Shown: positions 17,561 through 26,931 of the stretch, piece by piece | How the letters are laid out: every line of letters begins with the position of its first letter | How positions within the stretch are numbered: position 1 is the first letter of the stretch | Origin: VFZN01 sp963709325 | Lineage (GTDB): Bacteria; Acidobacteriota; Vicinamibacteria; Vicinamibacterales; UBA2999 | Length of the DNA: 64,000 nucleotides | Assembly (NCBI GenBank): GCA_963709325.1 | Contig: CAVPVV010000003.1 | Span: forward strand, 2,480,001 to 2,544,000 | Direction: 5' to 3' | The notes under the pieces: model-generated | What the model was told of the DNA's origin: nothing | The model's database searches: none | The model's input: the letters and a program-made list of their open reading frames with translations, nothing else | Translations under genes and position numbers: made by a program

Positions 17561-19204
17561 CTAGCGCCGCGTCACGTCCACCGCCGCCAGCAGCCGCACG
17601 GCCGGATCGATCACGAGCCCGGACGGCTCCCGCTCGACCGGGAACACCACGTGCGCCGAGGCACCGGTCAGCTCGATCCGCTCGACACGAGGGGACGCTC
17701 CCGCGGTTTCAATGGCCACCTCGACCGGGATGCGAAACGGCGGACCGGGCTGCGTCTGCCGGAGGTCGATAGTCACGGTCCGGGCCGAGCCGTCCCACGA
17801 CCAGACGCCCGCCAGGCGCGGCACACCACCGCGGTAGAGCCACTGCTGGAAAAACGGCGTCAGATCGTCGCCGGATACGGCCTCCATCGCCTCGCGAAAG
17901 TCGGAGGTCGACGCCGTGGCGTTCCTGAAGCGCTCGTAGTAGGTGCGAATGCCGGCCCAGAACCGCTCGTCGCCGAGCCGCTGGCGGAGCATGTGCAGCA
18001 CCCAGCCGCCTTTCTCGTAGGTCATCCGGGTCGTGACCCGCGACATGTCGTCGAGGTTCTCGTGGACGACGCGGTAGTCCGGCGTCTTCGCGTAGAAGTC
18101 GAGCACGGTCTCCCGCGAGCGGCGCAGCCCGTCGACGAACTCGTCCCGCCCGTAGGCATGCTCGATGAACAGCAGGGTGAAATACGTGGCGAAGCCCTCA
18201 CTCAGCCACACGTCGTTCCAGTCCCGCTCCGTGACGGCATTGCCGAACCACTGGTGGGCGATCTCGTGGATGACGACGTTGCGCCAGCGGACGTTGCGAT
18301 CGCCGACAACGCTGGTGGAGGAGTAGAAGATGCTGGAGGCCGCCTCCATCCCACCGCTGACCGAGTTGGACTGGACGTTGGCCAGCTTCTCGTAGGCGTA
18401 GGGGCCAACCCATTCGCTGAAGAAGGCCAGCACGTCGCGCGAGGGCACCGCGAAGTCGTGGAACCCGGCGTCCCGGTCCTGTGCGAAAACCCAGGTTTCG
18501 ATGGGCACGCCGCGGTACTCGCCGACGTGCTGCACGGCGAAGGGAGCGACGCCCAGCGCATACAGCCATGGCGCAATCGGCACCGACTCGCGCCACACCG
18601 TCCGGCGCAGCCCGCCGGGCAGGTCCGTGGTCTCGATGCGCCGGCCGTTGGAGACCACCTGATAGCGCGCCGGCGCGACCACGTCCATCTCCATCGTCGC
18701 CTTGTCGGCGATGTGGTCGATCGTCGGCAGCCAGTGGTGCGCCTTGTCCGGCCAGTCGTCGGTGAAGAAGGTTCGGTCGCCGTGGCGGTTCGGCTTGATC
18801 TGCAGCCCGTCGGCCGGCCTGCCGGCGTAACGGACCGCCAGTTCGATGACATCGCCGGCGCGCGAAGGCGCGGGCAGCGTGATAGTGAGCCGGTCGGCGT
18901 CGTGCGTGAAGGCCAGCGCCCGACCGCCGCTCGTGACCGCGTCGACCGTCATGCCGCGCCCCTGTCGGGCGGGCGTGGTCCCGGCCAGATCGAGCGCCGC
19001 CGTAGTGACGCCCGCGGCGAGCAGGCGGAGGCGGATGGTGGCCACGCCGGCTACGCGGTCCGTGTCGTCGCCGAGCGTGACCGCGAACCGATAGTGCTCC
19101 ACGTCAATCGGCTGGCGCGGGTAGGTGTCCCGAGCCGCGATCGGCCCGGCGGTGCCGCACACGGTGAGTGAGAGCGCAAGGAGGAACAGGGGCCGGCGCA
19201 CCAT
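17561..19204 (-). CDS. Exported M1-family zinc aminopeptidase
   Basis: 547 aa, signal peptide at 1-24. An N-terminal beta-sandwich (saddle) domain is followed by the thermolysin-like catalytic domain. It has the exopeptidase motif in variant form (VSGGMEAASS where GAMEN is usual), the zinc site VIHEIAHQWFGNAVTERDW, and 18 residues later WLSEGFATYF with the third zinc-ligand Glu. MTYEKGGWVLHMLRQRLGDE supplies the catalytic Tyr region. It lacks the long helical C-terminal domain of PepN; a short beta domain ends it, as in secreted bacterial M1 enzymes. It should release N-terminal amino acids from peptides in the periplasm or outside. Confidence 0.94.
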   Translation of the reverse strand: MVRRPLFLLALSLTVCGTAGPIAARDTYPRQPIDVEHYRFAVTLGDDTDRVAGVATIRLRLLAAGVTTAALDLAGTTPARQGRGMTVDAVTSGGRALAFTHDADRLTITLPAPSRAGDVIELAVRYAGRPADGLQIKPNRHGDRTFFTDDWPDKAHHWLPTIDHIADKATMEMDVVAPARYQVVSNGRRIETTDLPGGLRRTVWRESVPIAPWLYALGVAPFAVQHVGEYRGVPIETWVFAQDRDAGFHDFAVPSRDVLAFFSEWVGPYAYEKLANVQSNSVSGGMEAASSIFYSSTSVVGDRNVRWRNVVIHEIAHQWFGNAVTERDWNDVWLSEGFATYFTLLFIEHAYGRDEFVDGLRRSRETVLDFYAKTPDYRVVHENLDDMSRVTTRMTYEKGGWVLHMLRQRLGDERFWAGIRTYYERFRNATASTSDFREAMEAVSGDDLTPFFQQWLYRGGVPRLAGVWSWDGSARTVTIDLRQTQPGPPFRIPVEVAIETAGASPRVERIELTGASAHVVFPVEREPSGLVIDPAVRLLAAVDVTRR

Positions 19205-19370
19205 GAAACACCCGCGACAGTCTACCGCCCTGGGGCTCGACGCGGTCGGACAGATCCCGATCTCGCTGATTCGATGGGAGCTGACCGGCGATCTGGCGCC
19301 GGAGACGACGCGGATGCTGGCGGCTGACGTGTCCGGGGCTCACTGAGCTGTGCTAGTGTCGGCCTCCACC

Positions 19371-20822
19371 ATGGCCGACTACGATCTCGTCATCACCGGC
19401 GGCACGGTCGTGACCGCCGCCGACACGTATCGCGCCGACGTCGCGGTTCGTGACGGCCGCATCGCGGCCATCGGGTTCGGCCTCGGCGGCGGTGCCACGA
19501 CCCTCGATGCCGGCGGCCTGCTCGTCCTGCCGGGCGGCGTCGACTCGCACTGCCACATCGAGCAGCTCCACCCAGGCGGCGGCGCGGACGAGGAAACCTT
19601 CGTCACCGGGAGCCGCTCGGCGCTCGCCGGCGGCACCACCACCGTCATCACCTTCGCGGCGCAGTTCAAGGGCCACGGTCTCGGCGCCGCGCTCGCCGAG
19701 TACCGGCGGCGGGCCGAAGCCGCGATGGTGGACTACAGCTTCCACCAGATCATCACCGACGCCAGCGACGACGTGATCTTCAGGGAGGTGCCGGAGATCG
19801 TCTCCTCCGGCATCCGGAGCCTGAAGGTGTTCCTCACCTACGATCCGCTCCACCTCGACGACCGATCCTTCCTCCGCGTGCTCGCCGCGGCGAGGCGGTG
19901 CGGCGCCCTCGTGACCGTGCACTGCGAGAACTACGACGCCATCGGCTGGCGGACCGCGGCGCTGCTCGCCGACGGGCGCACCTCACCGAAGTACCACGCC
20001 TGGTCGCGCCCGGCGGTGATCGAGCGCGAGGCCACCTACCGTGCGATCGCGCTGGCCGAGCTCGTCGATCAGCCGATTCAGATCTTCCACGTGTCGTGTC
20101 CGGAGGTCGCCGACGAGATCGCACGCGCCCAGGCGCGCGGCGTGAAGGTGTGGGGCGAGACCTGCCCGCAGTATTTCGTCCTGTCGGCCGCGGACATGGA
20201 TCGTCCCGGCTTCGAAGGCGCGAAGTACATGTGCAGCCCGGCGCCGCGCGACCGTCAGGCGAGCGAGGGCCTCTGGGACGCGGTTCGTCGCGGCACGCTG
20301 GACGTGGTGTCGTCGGACCACAGCGGCTGGGGCTTCGAGACGCCGGTCGGCAAGCGCGTGAACGGCGTCGACGCGCCCTTCAGGGACATTCCCAACGGCG
20401 TGCCCGGCCTGGGCTCGCGGCTGCCGATCCTGTTCAGCGAGGGCGTGGCCGCCGGGCGCATCTCGGCCAACACGTTCGTCCAGCTGACGGCGACCAATCC
20501 CGCGAAGCTGTTCGGCCTCTACCCCGCCAAGGGGACCATCGCGCCGGGCGCCGACGCGGACCTCGTGCTCTGGGATCCGACCCGGCAGACCACCATTACC
20601 AACGCCAGGCTGCAGCACGTCATCGACTACACGCCGTACGAAGGGCGGCAGGTCACCGGCTGGCCGGCAATCACCATCCGCCGCGGCGAGATCGTGATGC
20701 GCGACGGCGTCGTCGATGCCGCACCCGGTTCGGGCCGGTTCCTGCGGCGGGAACCGTACCCGCTCATCGCGCCGACCGGGCGCGTGCCCGACGGATTCGA
20801 CGCCAGCGCGTTTCTCGTCTAA
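19371..20822 (+). CDS. hydA: Dihydropyrimidinase / D-hydantoinase-type cyclic amidohydrolase
   Basis: 483 aa, cytoplasmic. It is an amidohydrolase-superfamily enzyme that opens the ring of dihydropyrimidines or hydantoins. Visible metal ligands are GGVDSHCHIEQ (the HxH pair), SLKVFLTYDP (carboxylated Lys), VTVHCENYDAIG (His), IQIFHVSCPEV (His) and VVSSDHSGWGF (Asp). The end (ADADLVLWDP, YTPYEGRQVTGWP) is typical of the family. The start is taken at ATG 19371; the frame opens at 19350 with a weaker start. The 5-methylated variant HCHIEQ, in place of the common HTHLEMPF, hints at a hydantoinase-like subgroup. No pyd or hyu partner genes are next to it. Confidence 0.92.
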   Translation: MADYDLVITGGTVVTAADTYRADVAVRDGRIAAIGFGLGGGATTLDAGGLLVLPGGVDSHCHIEQLHPGGGADEETFVTGSRSALAGGTTTVITFAAQFKGHGLGAALAEYRRRAEAAMVDYSFHQIITDASDDVIFREVPEIVSSGIRSLKVFLTYDPLHLDDRSFLRVLAAARRCGALVTVHCENYDAIGWRTAALLADGRTSPKYHAWSRPAVIEREATYRAIALAELVDQPIQIFHVSCPEVADEIARAQARGVKVWGETCPQYFVLSAADMDRPGFEGAKYMCSPAPRDRQASEGLWDAVRRGTLDVVSSDHSGWGFETPVGKRVNGVDAPFRDIPNGVPGLGSRLPILFSEGVAAGRISANTFVQLTATNPAKLFGLYPAKGTIAPGADADLVLWDPTRQTTITNARLQHVIDYTPYEGRQVTGWPAITIRRGEIVMRDGVVDAAPGSGRFLRREPYPLIAPTGRVPDGFDASAFLV

Positions 20823-21048
20823 GCGTCGAGCCGCGCGTCACTGACGGCTGTTCGTCGGTCCGCCCACGCTCATCTGCCGCGGGAGCCTGCTCTCCGGCCT
20901 GGCGTTGAACGCGCTCTTCTGGCGATCGGCGATCACCTCCAGCGAGAAGCCTGCAAGCTACACCAGCAACCCGACGCCCGCAAACAGGTCCAGATCGAGT
21001 CGACGCCTGGCGGTGATGACGGCCAATGCCGCGGCGAGCGAAAAGACT

Positions 21049-21480
21049 TCAGAAGCGTGTGACCTTGGACCTGACCGTGGCCGGAGCGCCGCTGGTCAGG
21101 TCGCCGGTCTTCACGCCGCGAAACGCATTCTCGGCGGCGGCGCCGTCAGCCGCGGCCTTCGTCACCGCCGTCACGAGGGCCTCGTAGGCGTCGGCACTTC
21201 CGGCGGTCAGCTTCAGTTCGATCAGACCGTCCGACGCGATCGCATTGACCGAGTTGCCGCCGGTCAGATTGATGATTTGGAAACTGCCGGCGGGCAAGGC
21301 CTCTTGAATCAGGAGAACGGCACGGGCGGCGGCATGCAGGGCGCTGACGCGTCCATACGCACCGAAACTGTGGCCCCCAGGTCCCTGGAACTCGACGCGC
21401 ACCCCTCCTGACTGCTGGGCAAAGGCGGGCACACCGGCGGCGATGAGGACGAATGCGAGCGAATAAATCAGGCGCTTCAT
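21049..21480 (-). CDS. Exported stand-alone M20-type dimerisation domain
   Basis: 143 aa: a signal peptide (MKRLIYSLAFVLIAAGVPAF) followed only by the dimerisation ('lid') domain of M20 peptidases. GVRVEFQGPGGHSFGAYGRV carries the GxGGHS segment with the lid His, and SFQIINLTGGNSVNAIASDG is the usual second half. There is no metal-binding catalytic domain. It follows the full-length M20 gene (21498-23222) by 17 bp on the same strand, so the two are likely one transcript. It may pair with that enzyme or be a split-gene leftover that kept its own signal peptide. Confidence 0.8.
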   Translation of the reverse strand: MKRLIYSLAFVLIAAGVPAFAQQSGGVRVEFQGPGGHSFGAYGRVSALHAAARAVLLIQEALPAGSFQIINLTGGNSVNAIASDGLIELKLTAGSADAYEALVTAVTKAAADGAAAENAFRGVKTGDLTSGAPATVRSKVTRF

Positions 21481-21497
21481 GATCCGATGCTCCGGGG

Positions 21498-23222
21498 TTA
21501 TCGGACGACTTCTCGTGTCCGCTGGCCGATCGGGCCGACGGATGGTTGCACGACCGTGCCGTCCGCCGCGTGGAACCCCGACACGATCAACGCCGCCGTG
21601 AGGACGCGATGCATGCGGGCCACTTCGGTGGCGGGCGCGCCGCGCGTGCCCCATTCCCAGAAGGCATGTCCGCCTGCGCCGGCCGCCGAGGACGCCAGGG
21701 TGAACTGATACGTCGGGACGCCGGTGTGCGCGGGGACGTTGTCGTTCAGGCTGCCCGATCCGGTGCCGACCATCGGTGATTTGATCGCGCCCAGCTGGAT
21801 GCCCGCCTGGAGTCCGGCGTGAACCGCGGCGTTGTCGACGCTCTCCGCGACGTAGGCCGGCCGCAACCCGAACCACATCAGCTCGAGGCTGATACCTTCA
21901 TCGCTCCCGTCCTTGAGGCCATGCCTCGCGTTTTCGGCGGACACACCGGCCTGGAACGTCGGCTCGATGGCATTGCGGATGTCCTCGAGCGTCTCCTTGC
22001 GCGTCGAGCGCATGTCCACTTCGAGCGAGCAGCTCGGCACACCCAGGCCCGGAGCCGTCGGCGGCTCGCAGCTGGCGCGGCCGACGGTGTAGGTGGTTTT
22101 CGGCGCGCCGGCGCCGCTCAGGTCCGTCGGCGTCTTGAGGTCGGCGATCCTCGCGATCGCCGCGGCCATGGCCGCCGGGGCGCTGGGACCGTTCGCGCGC
22201 GCGAACGGCGCCTTGAACTTCATCTCGAAACGGTAGCTGCCGACGAAGTTGACGACGCCGCCGCCCTCGAGACCGAAGTTGGCGACGATGTTGAGGGGAT
22301 TGGAGCCGGTGCCGGCCTTCTGGTCGAAGCCGTAGAGCTGCTTGACGCCGGCCAGGTTGCCTTTGCCCTCCTCTCCGGCGGTGCCGCAGATCCAGATGTC
22401 GTAGACCGGTGTGATCTTGTGTTTCTTCATCGCGGCGGCGAGGACGAACGCGTTGGACGTGCTCGCCATCATGTCGCCGTAGCCTGGGACGTAGATACGC
22501 ACGCCGCCATTGGCTTCGGCGTCTTTGGCGTCCTTGAAGACCTTACTGGCCGTGGCGTACTTGTCGTCCTCGACGACCCGGCCCCGGGCATCGAACGACA
22601 GTTCGTCGGGGATCGCGGCCAACTCCTCGGGCGTGGCGACCACCGGCTGTGCGTACGGCTGGAGCTTGATGCGGATGGAGGGGTCGCCCGACTTCGGCAG
22701 TTCTTCGGGGTTGACGACGTCGATGTGCCCCTCGACCAGCACCTTGGGAAACTGGCCGTGGTACTGCTGGGCGTCAGCGCGGCTCGAGTACGAGCCCTTG
22801 ATCACCACGCACGCGTTGTAAACCGGAAGACCATCGACGAGGTTGGTGTCGCTGGCGGCGATGACCCCGTCCGCGCGCGTCATCACTTCCTCTGGAGAGA
22901 ATCCCCATTCGTTCACGAGCCGGCGATGGATCTCGGCCGCCTTCAGATGCTCCTGGCGCGGCGGTGAGGGGATGCGAACCAGTTCCAGGAACTGATTCCA
23001 TCGTGCCTTGGCGGCCGCATCCGTGCTCTGCTCCTTGACCAGCGCCAGGACTTGCGGATCGTTGGCGATCTTCTCCGCGGCCGCGACGACCGATGCCGGA
23101 ATGGTCGCTGGAGTGCCAGACGCAGCGGACGGGGATTCTTGTTGCGACGCGCCAACGACGACCGTGGTCAGGAGGACCGTTGCCGTTGCGACCACCGCGA
23201 TTCGGTAATGAGGACGTCTCAT
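21498..23222 (-). CDS. Exported M20-family metallopeptidase
   Basis: 574 aa from ATG 23222 (MRRPHYRIAVVATATVLLTT, a signal peptide); an upstream ATG at 23252 adds ten residues. Metal site motifs are VLVEGHIDVVNPEE (His, Asp), GDMMASTSNAFVLAAAM (second metal Asp region), WICGTAGEEGKGN (catalytic Glu and Glu ligand) and, late, GAGGHAFWEWGT (final His). A dimerisation-type insert lies about 330-440. It is longer than the usual 400-470 aa, with extra N-terminal sequence of about 100 residues. It is probably a periplasmic di- or tripeptidase acting beside the other M20 enzyme at 23296-24705. Confidence 0.9.
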   Translation of the reverse strand: MRRPHYRIAVVATATVLLTTVVVGASQQESPSAASGTPATIPASVVAAAEKIANDPQVLALVKEQSTDAAAKARWNQFLELVRIPSPPRQEHLKAAEIHRRLVNEWGFSPEEVMTRADGVIAASDTNLVDGLPVYNACVVIKGSYSSRADAQQYHGQFPKVLVEGHIDVVNPEELPKSGDPSIRIKLQPYAQPVVATPEELAAIPDELSFDARGRVVEDDKYATASKVFKDAKDAEANGGVRIYVPGYGDMMASTSNAFVLAAAMKKHKITPVYDIWICGTAGEEGKGNLAGVKQLYGFDQKAGTGSNPLNIVANFGLEGGGVVNFVGSYRFEMKFKAPFARANGPSAPAAMAAAIARIADLKTPTDLSGAGAPKTTYTVGRASCEPPTAPGLGVPSCSLEVDMRSTRKETLEDIRNAIEPTFQAGVSAENARHGLKDGSDEGISLELMWFGLRPAYVAESVDNAAVHAGLQAGIQLGAIKSPMVGTGSGSLNDNVPAHTGVPTYQFTLASSAAGAGGHAFWEWGTRGAPATEVARMHRVLTAALIVSGFHAADGTVVQPSVGPIGQRTREVVR

Positions 23223-23295
23223 CGTGTCTCCGAGTGAGTGCTGAGCGCCCAAATTTTAGGGCTGAAACGGTCACAGCGCGTCGGTCATCGGGTTA

Positions 23296-24705
23296 TCAAG
23301 GCGCCGTCTTCCCGGACGTCAGCAGTCTCGTCAACCTGGCCGTGAACTCCTGCGCGTCGAAGAAGCTCTTGACCGGCACGCGCTCGTCGCGCCCGTGCAG
23401 GCGCAAATCGTCAGGGTCCACCATCAGGCCCGAAACGCCGTAGGCCGGAATCCCCGCATTGCGCCAGGGAATGGCATCGGTAGCGCCACCCTGCATGAGC
23501 TGAATCACAGGAATGGTTCCCCACATCTCCTGCGTGATGCGCTCGACGGCCTTCAGCACTTCAGGCACGACCGGCGCTGCGGCGCGGGGCTCGCGATTCG
23601 CCGGCGTCGACACCTCCAGCTCCGGGTCGTCCAGCGCCTTGACGATCGTCGCGCGCACATCGCTGATCCGCGCGTCGGGCATCATCCGGCAGTTGATCCC
23701 CGCTTCCGCCGTTTGCGGCAGCGCGTTCGACGCATGCCCACCCTTGAGCATCGTCGCCACACAGGTGGTGCGCAGCATCGAGTTGTAGAGGGGATCCCTG
23801 GCCAGCACGGCCTCCGCCTCACTGTCCGCGGGGTTCTTGATCAGGGCGCGCATCGCCGCCGCGGTCCTCGGCGTCTCGATCTTCGCCGTCTGCTCGAAGT
23901 AGGCGCGTGACACGTCGTTGAATTCCACCGGGAACTTGAACGCCGAGAGTTTCATCAAGCCGGCGGCAAGCTGGTAAATGGCATTGTCCGGCCTCGGCAA
24001 CGACGAATGCCCGCCGCGGTTCTTTGCCGTGACGGTGAACCCACCAGTGACCTTCTGGGTCGCCTCGATGGTATTGGCCACCGGCTTGCCGTTCCTGATG
24101 AAACCGAACGCGCCCTCGTTGAGGACGAGCGACGCGTCGACCAGCTCGCGGTGATTGCTGAACAGCCAGCGGGCGCCGTTGCAGCAGCCACCCTCTTCAT
24201 CGGCGGTGAACGCGACGACAATGTCGCGGTCCGGAACGTAGCCGTCCTTCTTCATCTGCACCACGACCGCGGTGAAGATGGCGACCTGCGCCTTGTCGTC
24301 GATGATGCCGCGGCCGTAGAAGTAGCCGTTTTTCTCGAGGAAGGTGAACGGGTCGAGCCCAGGTGACCAATCGGCCTTGAGCGCTTCGACCACATCGAGA
24401 TGCGCGAGCAACAACAGCGGCTTGGGGCCGTTTGCCCCTCCCTTGCCGCGGTAGCGGACGACAACGTTGTGCTTGTTCGGCTGGACGCCGCCGAGAAAGA
24501 TGTCCTGATCGGCGAAGCCTGCGTCCCGGAAACGTTTGGCAACCGCGTTGGCGACCTCGGTGGTCCCCCCGCCGATGTTGACGCTGTTGTACTCGATGAT
24601 CTCCTTGTACACATCGCGCGCGTACTGTTGCGCGGGCGTGAGCGTCTGGGCGTGCAGCGAGCTAGCCGTGACGGCGAGGAAGACAAGAGCGACGACGGTT
24701 TTCAT
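23296..24705 (-). CDS. Exported M20/M25/M40-family metallopeptidase
   Basis: 469 aa, signal peptide MKTVVALVFLAVTASSLHAQ. Complete M20 set: PLLLLAHLDVVEALKADW (His, Asp), YGRGIIDDKAQVAIF (bridging Asp), FTADEEGGCCNGARWL (catalytic Glu plus Glu), RTTCVATMLKGGHASNALPQ, and a C-terminal MQGGATDAIPWRNAGIPAYG with YGVSG region. The lid domain has GGFTVTAKNRGGHSSLPRPD. It lies 73 bp upstream of the other M20 gene on the same strand, so the three M20-type genes probably form an operon. It should act on peptides or N-acyl amino acids in the periplasm. Confidence 0.94.
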   Translation of the reverse strand: MKTVVALVFLAVTASSLHAQTLTPAQQYARDVYKEIIEYNSVNIGGGTTEVANAVAKRFRDAGFADQDIFLGGVQPNKHNVVVRYRGKGGANGPKPLLLLAHLDVVEALKADWSPGLDPFTFLEKNGYFYGRGIIDDKAQVAIFTAVVVQMKKDGYVPDRDIVVAFTADEEGGCCNGARWLFSNHRELVDASLVLNEGAFGFIRNGKPVANTIEATQKVTGGFTVTAKNRGGHSSLPRPDNAIYQLAAGLMKLSAFKFPVEFNDVSRAYFEQTAKIETPRTAAAMRALIKNPADSEAEAVLARDPLYNSMLRTTCVATMLKGGHASNALPQTAEAGINCRMMPDARISDVRATIVKALDDPELEVSTPANREPRAAAPVVPEVLKAVERITQEMWGTIPVIQLMQGGATDAIPWRNAGIPAYGVSGLMVDPDDLRLHGRDERVPVKSFFDAQEFTARLTRLLTSGKTAP

Positions 24706-24846
24706 CTAGGGTCCCCTGACGCCAGCCTGACGCGGTCCGGCGCGCCTCATCTTGAACCGTGAGTCACTCCATGCGCAAGGCTCTGACCTGATTGGCGCGC
24801 ATCGCGCGCAGAGTACGTTCCGTGGCGTACGATAAGGGCGCCACCG

Positions 24847-25821
24847 ATGGAGCTCTCGATGACCAACCGGTTCCTGGCTAGCAGCTGCGTCGTCGTGTCC
24901 GCCCTCGCCGTTGCGCACGCGCAGCAGCAGCCGCCGACCTTCGGCACCACCACCCGGACCGTCGCGGTCTACGCGACCGTCACAGACTCGCAGGGGCGCC
25001 TTGCCACCGACCTCGGGCGCGACACCTTCGAGGTCTACGACAACGGCGTCAAGCAGGACCTGACCGTGTTCTCGAACGACATCCAGCCGATCACCGGTAT
25101 CATGCTGCTCGACCGCAGCGGCAGCATGAAACCGAACCTGGATCTGGAGGTTCGCGCCGCGGAAACGTTCGTCCACGGCATGCTCGCCGAGGATCGGCTC
25201 CGGATCGGCAACTTCGGCCAGGACATCGTCATCGAGCCGGACGATTTCACGTCGGACCGTGACGCGCTGTTGAAGGTGCTGCACGGCGACTTGCAGCGCG
25301 ACGGGCCGACCCCACTGTGGAACGCGATCGACCGCGCCATCGACAAGCTGCTGCTGGAGAAGACCCGCCGCGTCGTCGTCGCGATGAGTGACGGCGTCGA
25401 CGAGCCCGTCGACTTCAGCGGCCGCGCCAAGTCGATGAAGGACGTGATGAAGCGCGCCGAGGACGACGACATCATGATCTATGCGGTCGGCGTCGAAGGA
25501 CTGTCGCCGATGCAACCCGCGGCGCAGGGGTTCGGCGGGCCCGGCATCATGCCGCAGCGGCGCAACCAGCCCTTGATGCAGAAACCCGACGAAGGCATGG
25601 CGAAGATCGCGGCGGCGACCGGCGGTGGCTACTTCGAGTTGACCTCGCCAAGTGATGTGCTGGGCAAGTTCGACCGCGTCATCGACGAACTACACCACCA
25701 GTACGCGCTCGGTTTCGCGCCGCAGAAGGCCGATGGCAAGCTGCACGAGCTGACGGTGAAGGTGAACCGGCAGGGCTATACGGTCCGCGCGCGGAAACAC
25801 TATCTGGCTCCGCGCCGCTGA
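24847..25821 (+). CDS. Secreted VWFA-related protein (acidobacterial type)
   Basis: 324 aa with signal peptide; ATG 24847 or 24859 could start it. It has the typical acidobacterial 'VWFA-related' layout. An N-terminal beta domain (VAVYATVTDSQGRLATDLG, FEVYDNGVKQDLTVFSNDIQ) is followed by a von Willebrand A domain with a metal-ion-dependent adhesion site, MLLDRSGSMKPNLD (DxSxS), a later Thr in GPTPLWNAIDRA and SDGVDEPVDF. The end, HHQYALGFAPQKADGKLHEL and YTVRARKHYLAP, is the conserved tail of the family. A second member is at 58855-59712. Role unknown; protein binding at the cell surface is the usual guess for VWA domains. Confidence 0.92.
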   Translation: MELSMTNRFLASSCVVVSALAVAHAQQQPPTFGTTTRTVAVYATVTDSQGRLATDLGRDTFEVYDNGVKQDLTVFSNDIQPITGIMLLDRSGSMKPNLDLEVRAAETFVHGMLAEDRLRIGNFGQDIVIEPDDFTSDRDALLKVLHGDLQRDGPTPLWNAIDRAIDKLLLEKTRRVVVAMSDGVDEPVDFSGRAKSMKDVMKRAEDDDIMIYAVGVEGLSPMQPAAQGFGGPGIMPQRRNQPLMQKPDEGMAKIAAATGGGYFELTSPSDVLGKFDRVIDELHHQYALGFAPQKADGKLHELTVKVNRQGYTVRARKHYLAPRR

Positions 25822-25899
25822 CGGAGAGACGGTCTTCGCGCCAGCGGAGCTCTGCGGCGCAGCGGGACGTGCACACGGTCGCGTGCCGGGTGCCGATGA

Positions 25900-26112
25900 G
25901 GTAGGCTGCGCTGCTTCGAGTTCGACTCGGCGGAGCGACCCGGACCGCTTCGAGATTCCGGCCCGCTCGCTCGACGAGCCTCGGACGCAAGTCAGTGGGC
26001 GAATCGGCGACGTGTGTGGTCGGCGTTCATCGCGATTCGGCGCGACCGCGTTCGAATCATCTCCGTCAGACGAGCACGCGATGAAGAAGAAGCAGCGTAC
26101 CTCCAGAACTAA
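25900..26112 (+). pseudogene. brnT: BrnT-type toxin remnant
   Basis: After an in-frame TGA the plus strand reads LRCFEFDSAE, the usual BrnT start being 'FEFD..KA..N', and ends RVRIISVRRARDEEEAAYLQ plus Asn and stop. This is a clear match to the BrnT C-terminus 'IRIISAR.A...E...Y'. The middle (about 40 residues) does not match and must be shifted or deleted, and no start codon with a ribosome binding site is left. As in living brnTA operons the toxin stop overlaps the antitoxin start (here by 32 bases). Confidence 0.6.
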
Positions 26113-26206
26113 GGCGCTCTCGGCGACCGAACTCGACGCCATGCACGACGCAGGCGTTGACCTGTCCTCTCACGTGGACCTCTCCAAGGCGGTCCGGCCG
26201 GGCTGA
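26081..26206 (+). pseudogene. brnA: BrnA/CopG-type antitoxin remnant
   Basis: Forty-one residues beginning MKKKQRTSRTKALSATELDA and continuing through AGVDLSSHVDLSKAVRPG, then TGA. The '(L)S/TA.E.D...D.G.D...(H/Y).DLS.A.RPG' block is the linker that precedes the ribbon-helix-helix domain in BrnA-like antitoxins. The stop removes the DNA-binding part, and scraps of it may persist after the stop (for example LDASDRRQQEAS-like sequence). The loss is consistent with the toxin next door also being dead. Confidence 0.6.
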
Positions 26207-26311
26207 GACGCTTCGGATCGGCGCCAGCAGGAGGCGTCGGCGCGACGGAGGTCCAGGATGCGCTGCGCGTTCGCGGTCAACTCGGCACACAGCTGTCAAT
26301 GAAGGCCTGCC

Positions 26312-26533
26312 TCAGTCGGCCTTGAAGACGTACCCTCCGCCGATGAACAACCCGTGATTGACCTTCTGGGACAGCTGACTCCCACCCGGCGCGGGCGTTC
26401 CGGCGGCTGTCCCGCTGGACGAGGTCGGCACCCACACCCAGACGTATCCCACGTTTGCCGACAGCCCGCGAATGATACCGATCGAGGCGCCGACGCCGAT
26501 CCCGGCGGCGGGAGTCAGCACCGCGCCAAACAT
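26312..26533 (-). pseudogene. C-terminal fragment of an outer-membrane beta-barrel protein
   Basis: 73 residues with alternating hydrophobic strands: LTPAAGIGVGASIGIIRGLS, ANVGYVWVWVP and a final GLFIGGGYVFKAD. The glycine/aromatic pattern and the terminal aromatic strand resemble the last strands of a small eight-stranded outer-membrane barrel. Only two or three strands are present and no signal peptide precedes them, so it is a fragment. Family assignment is loose. Confidence 0.4.
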
Positions 26534-26931
26534 AGCCTGCCCACCGCTCCGATGTGCTCATCTCTGGCATCGTTGAATCGAATGGCTTGTGAAGCATCAG
26601 CGCCACCATCGTTACGGCTCGGCCCAGTGGATCCGACGCGTAGGCCCCGGAGTCCACCTTCATGCGCTCCGGACCGTTCACCGGACCTACCAGGCCACCG
26701 GCAAGCGTGGAGAACCTGAGCCGCACCTGCGGGATGTCGGGACTCACCGTCGCCGGCTCACGTTCTGCGCCAGTGACGGGGCCGCCCACATCAGCAGGAT
26801 GGCCGCGGCCCGGGCCGCCCGAACTGATCGAGGTTGGCGCCGGCGCTGAGGCACGCGGAAGTCCAGACCGACTGCGCTATGCTGATACCTCATGCGCCGC
26901 GACCCACGCGGCGCCGGGGAAGGGGTACGTT
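26534..26931. other. Intergenic stretch in a remnant-rich region
   Basis: About 400 bases between the barrel fragment and the charged small protein. Open frames on both strands show no family pattern. Given its neighbours it probably contains older gene debris, but I cannot name any. Confidence 0.35.

Noticed and set aside
17342..19171. 609-residue open frame on the plus strand
   Set aside because: Antisense to the M1 aminopeptidase with its HEIAHQWFGN zinc site. Composition is typical of GC-rich shadow frames.
19203..19346. 47-residue plus-strand frame starting MKHPRQSTALGL
   Set aside because: It lies between divergent genes, overlaps the M1 start and has no motif or conserved feature that I can see.
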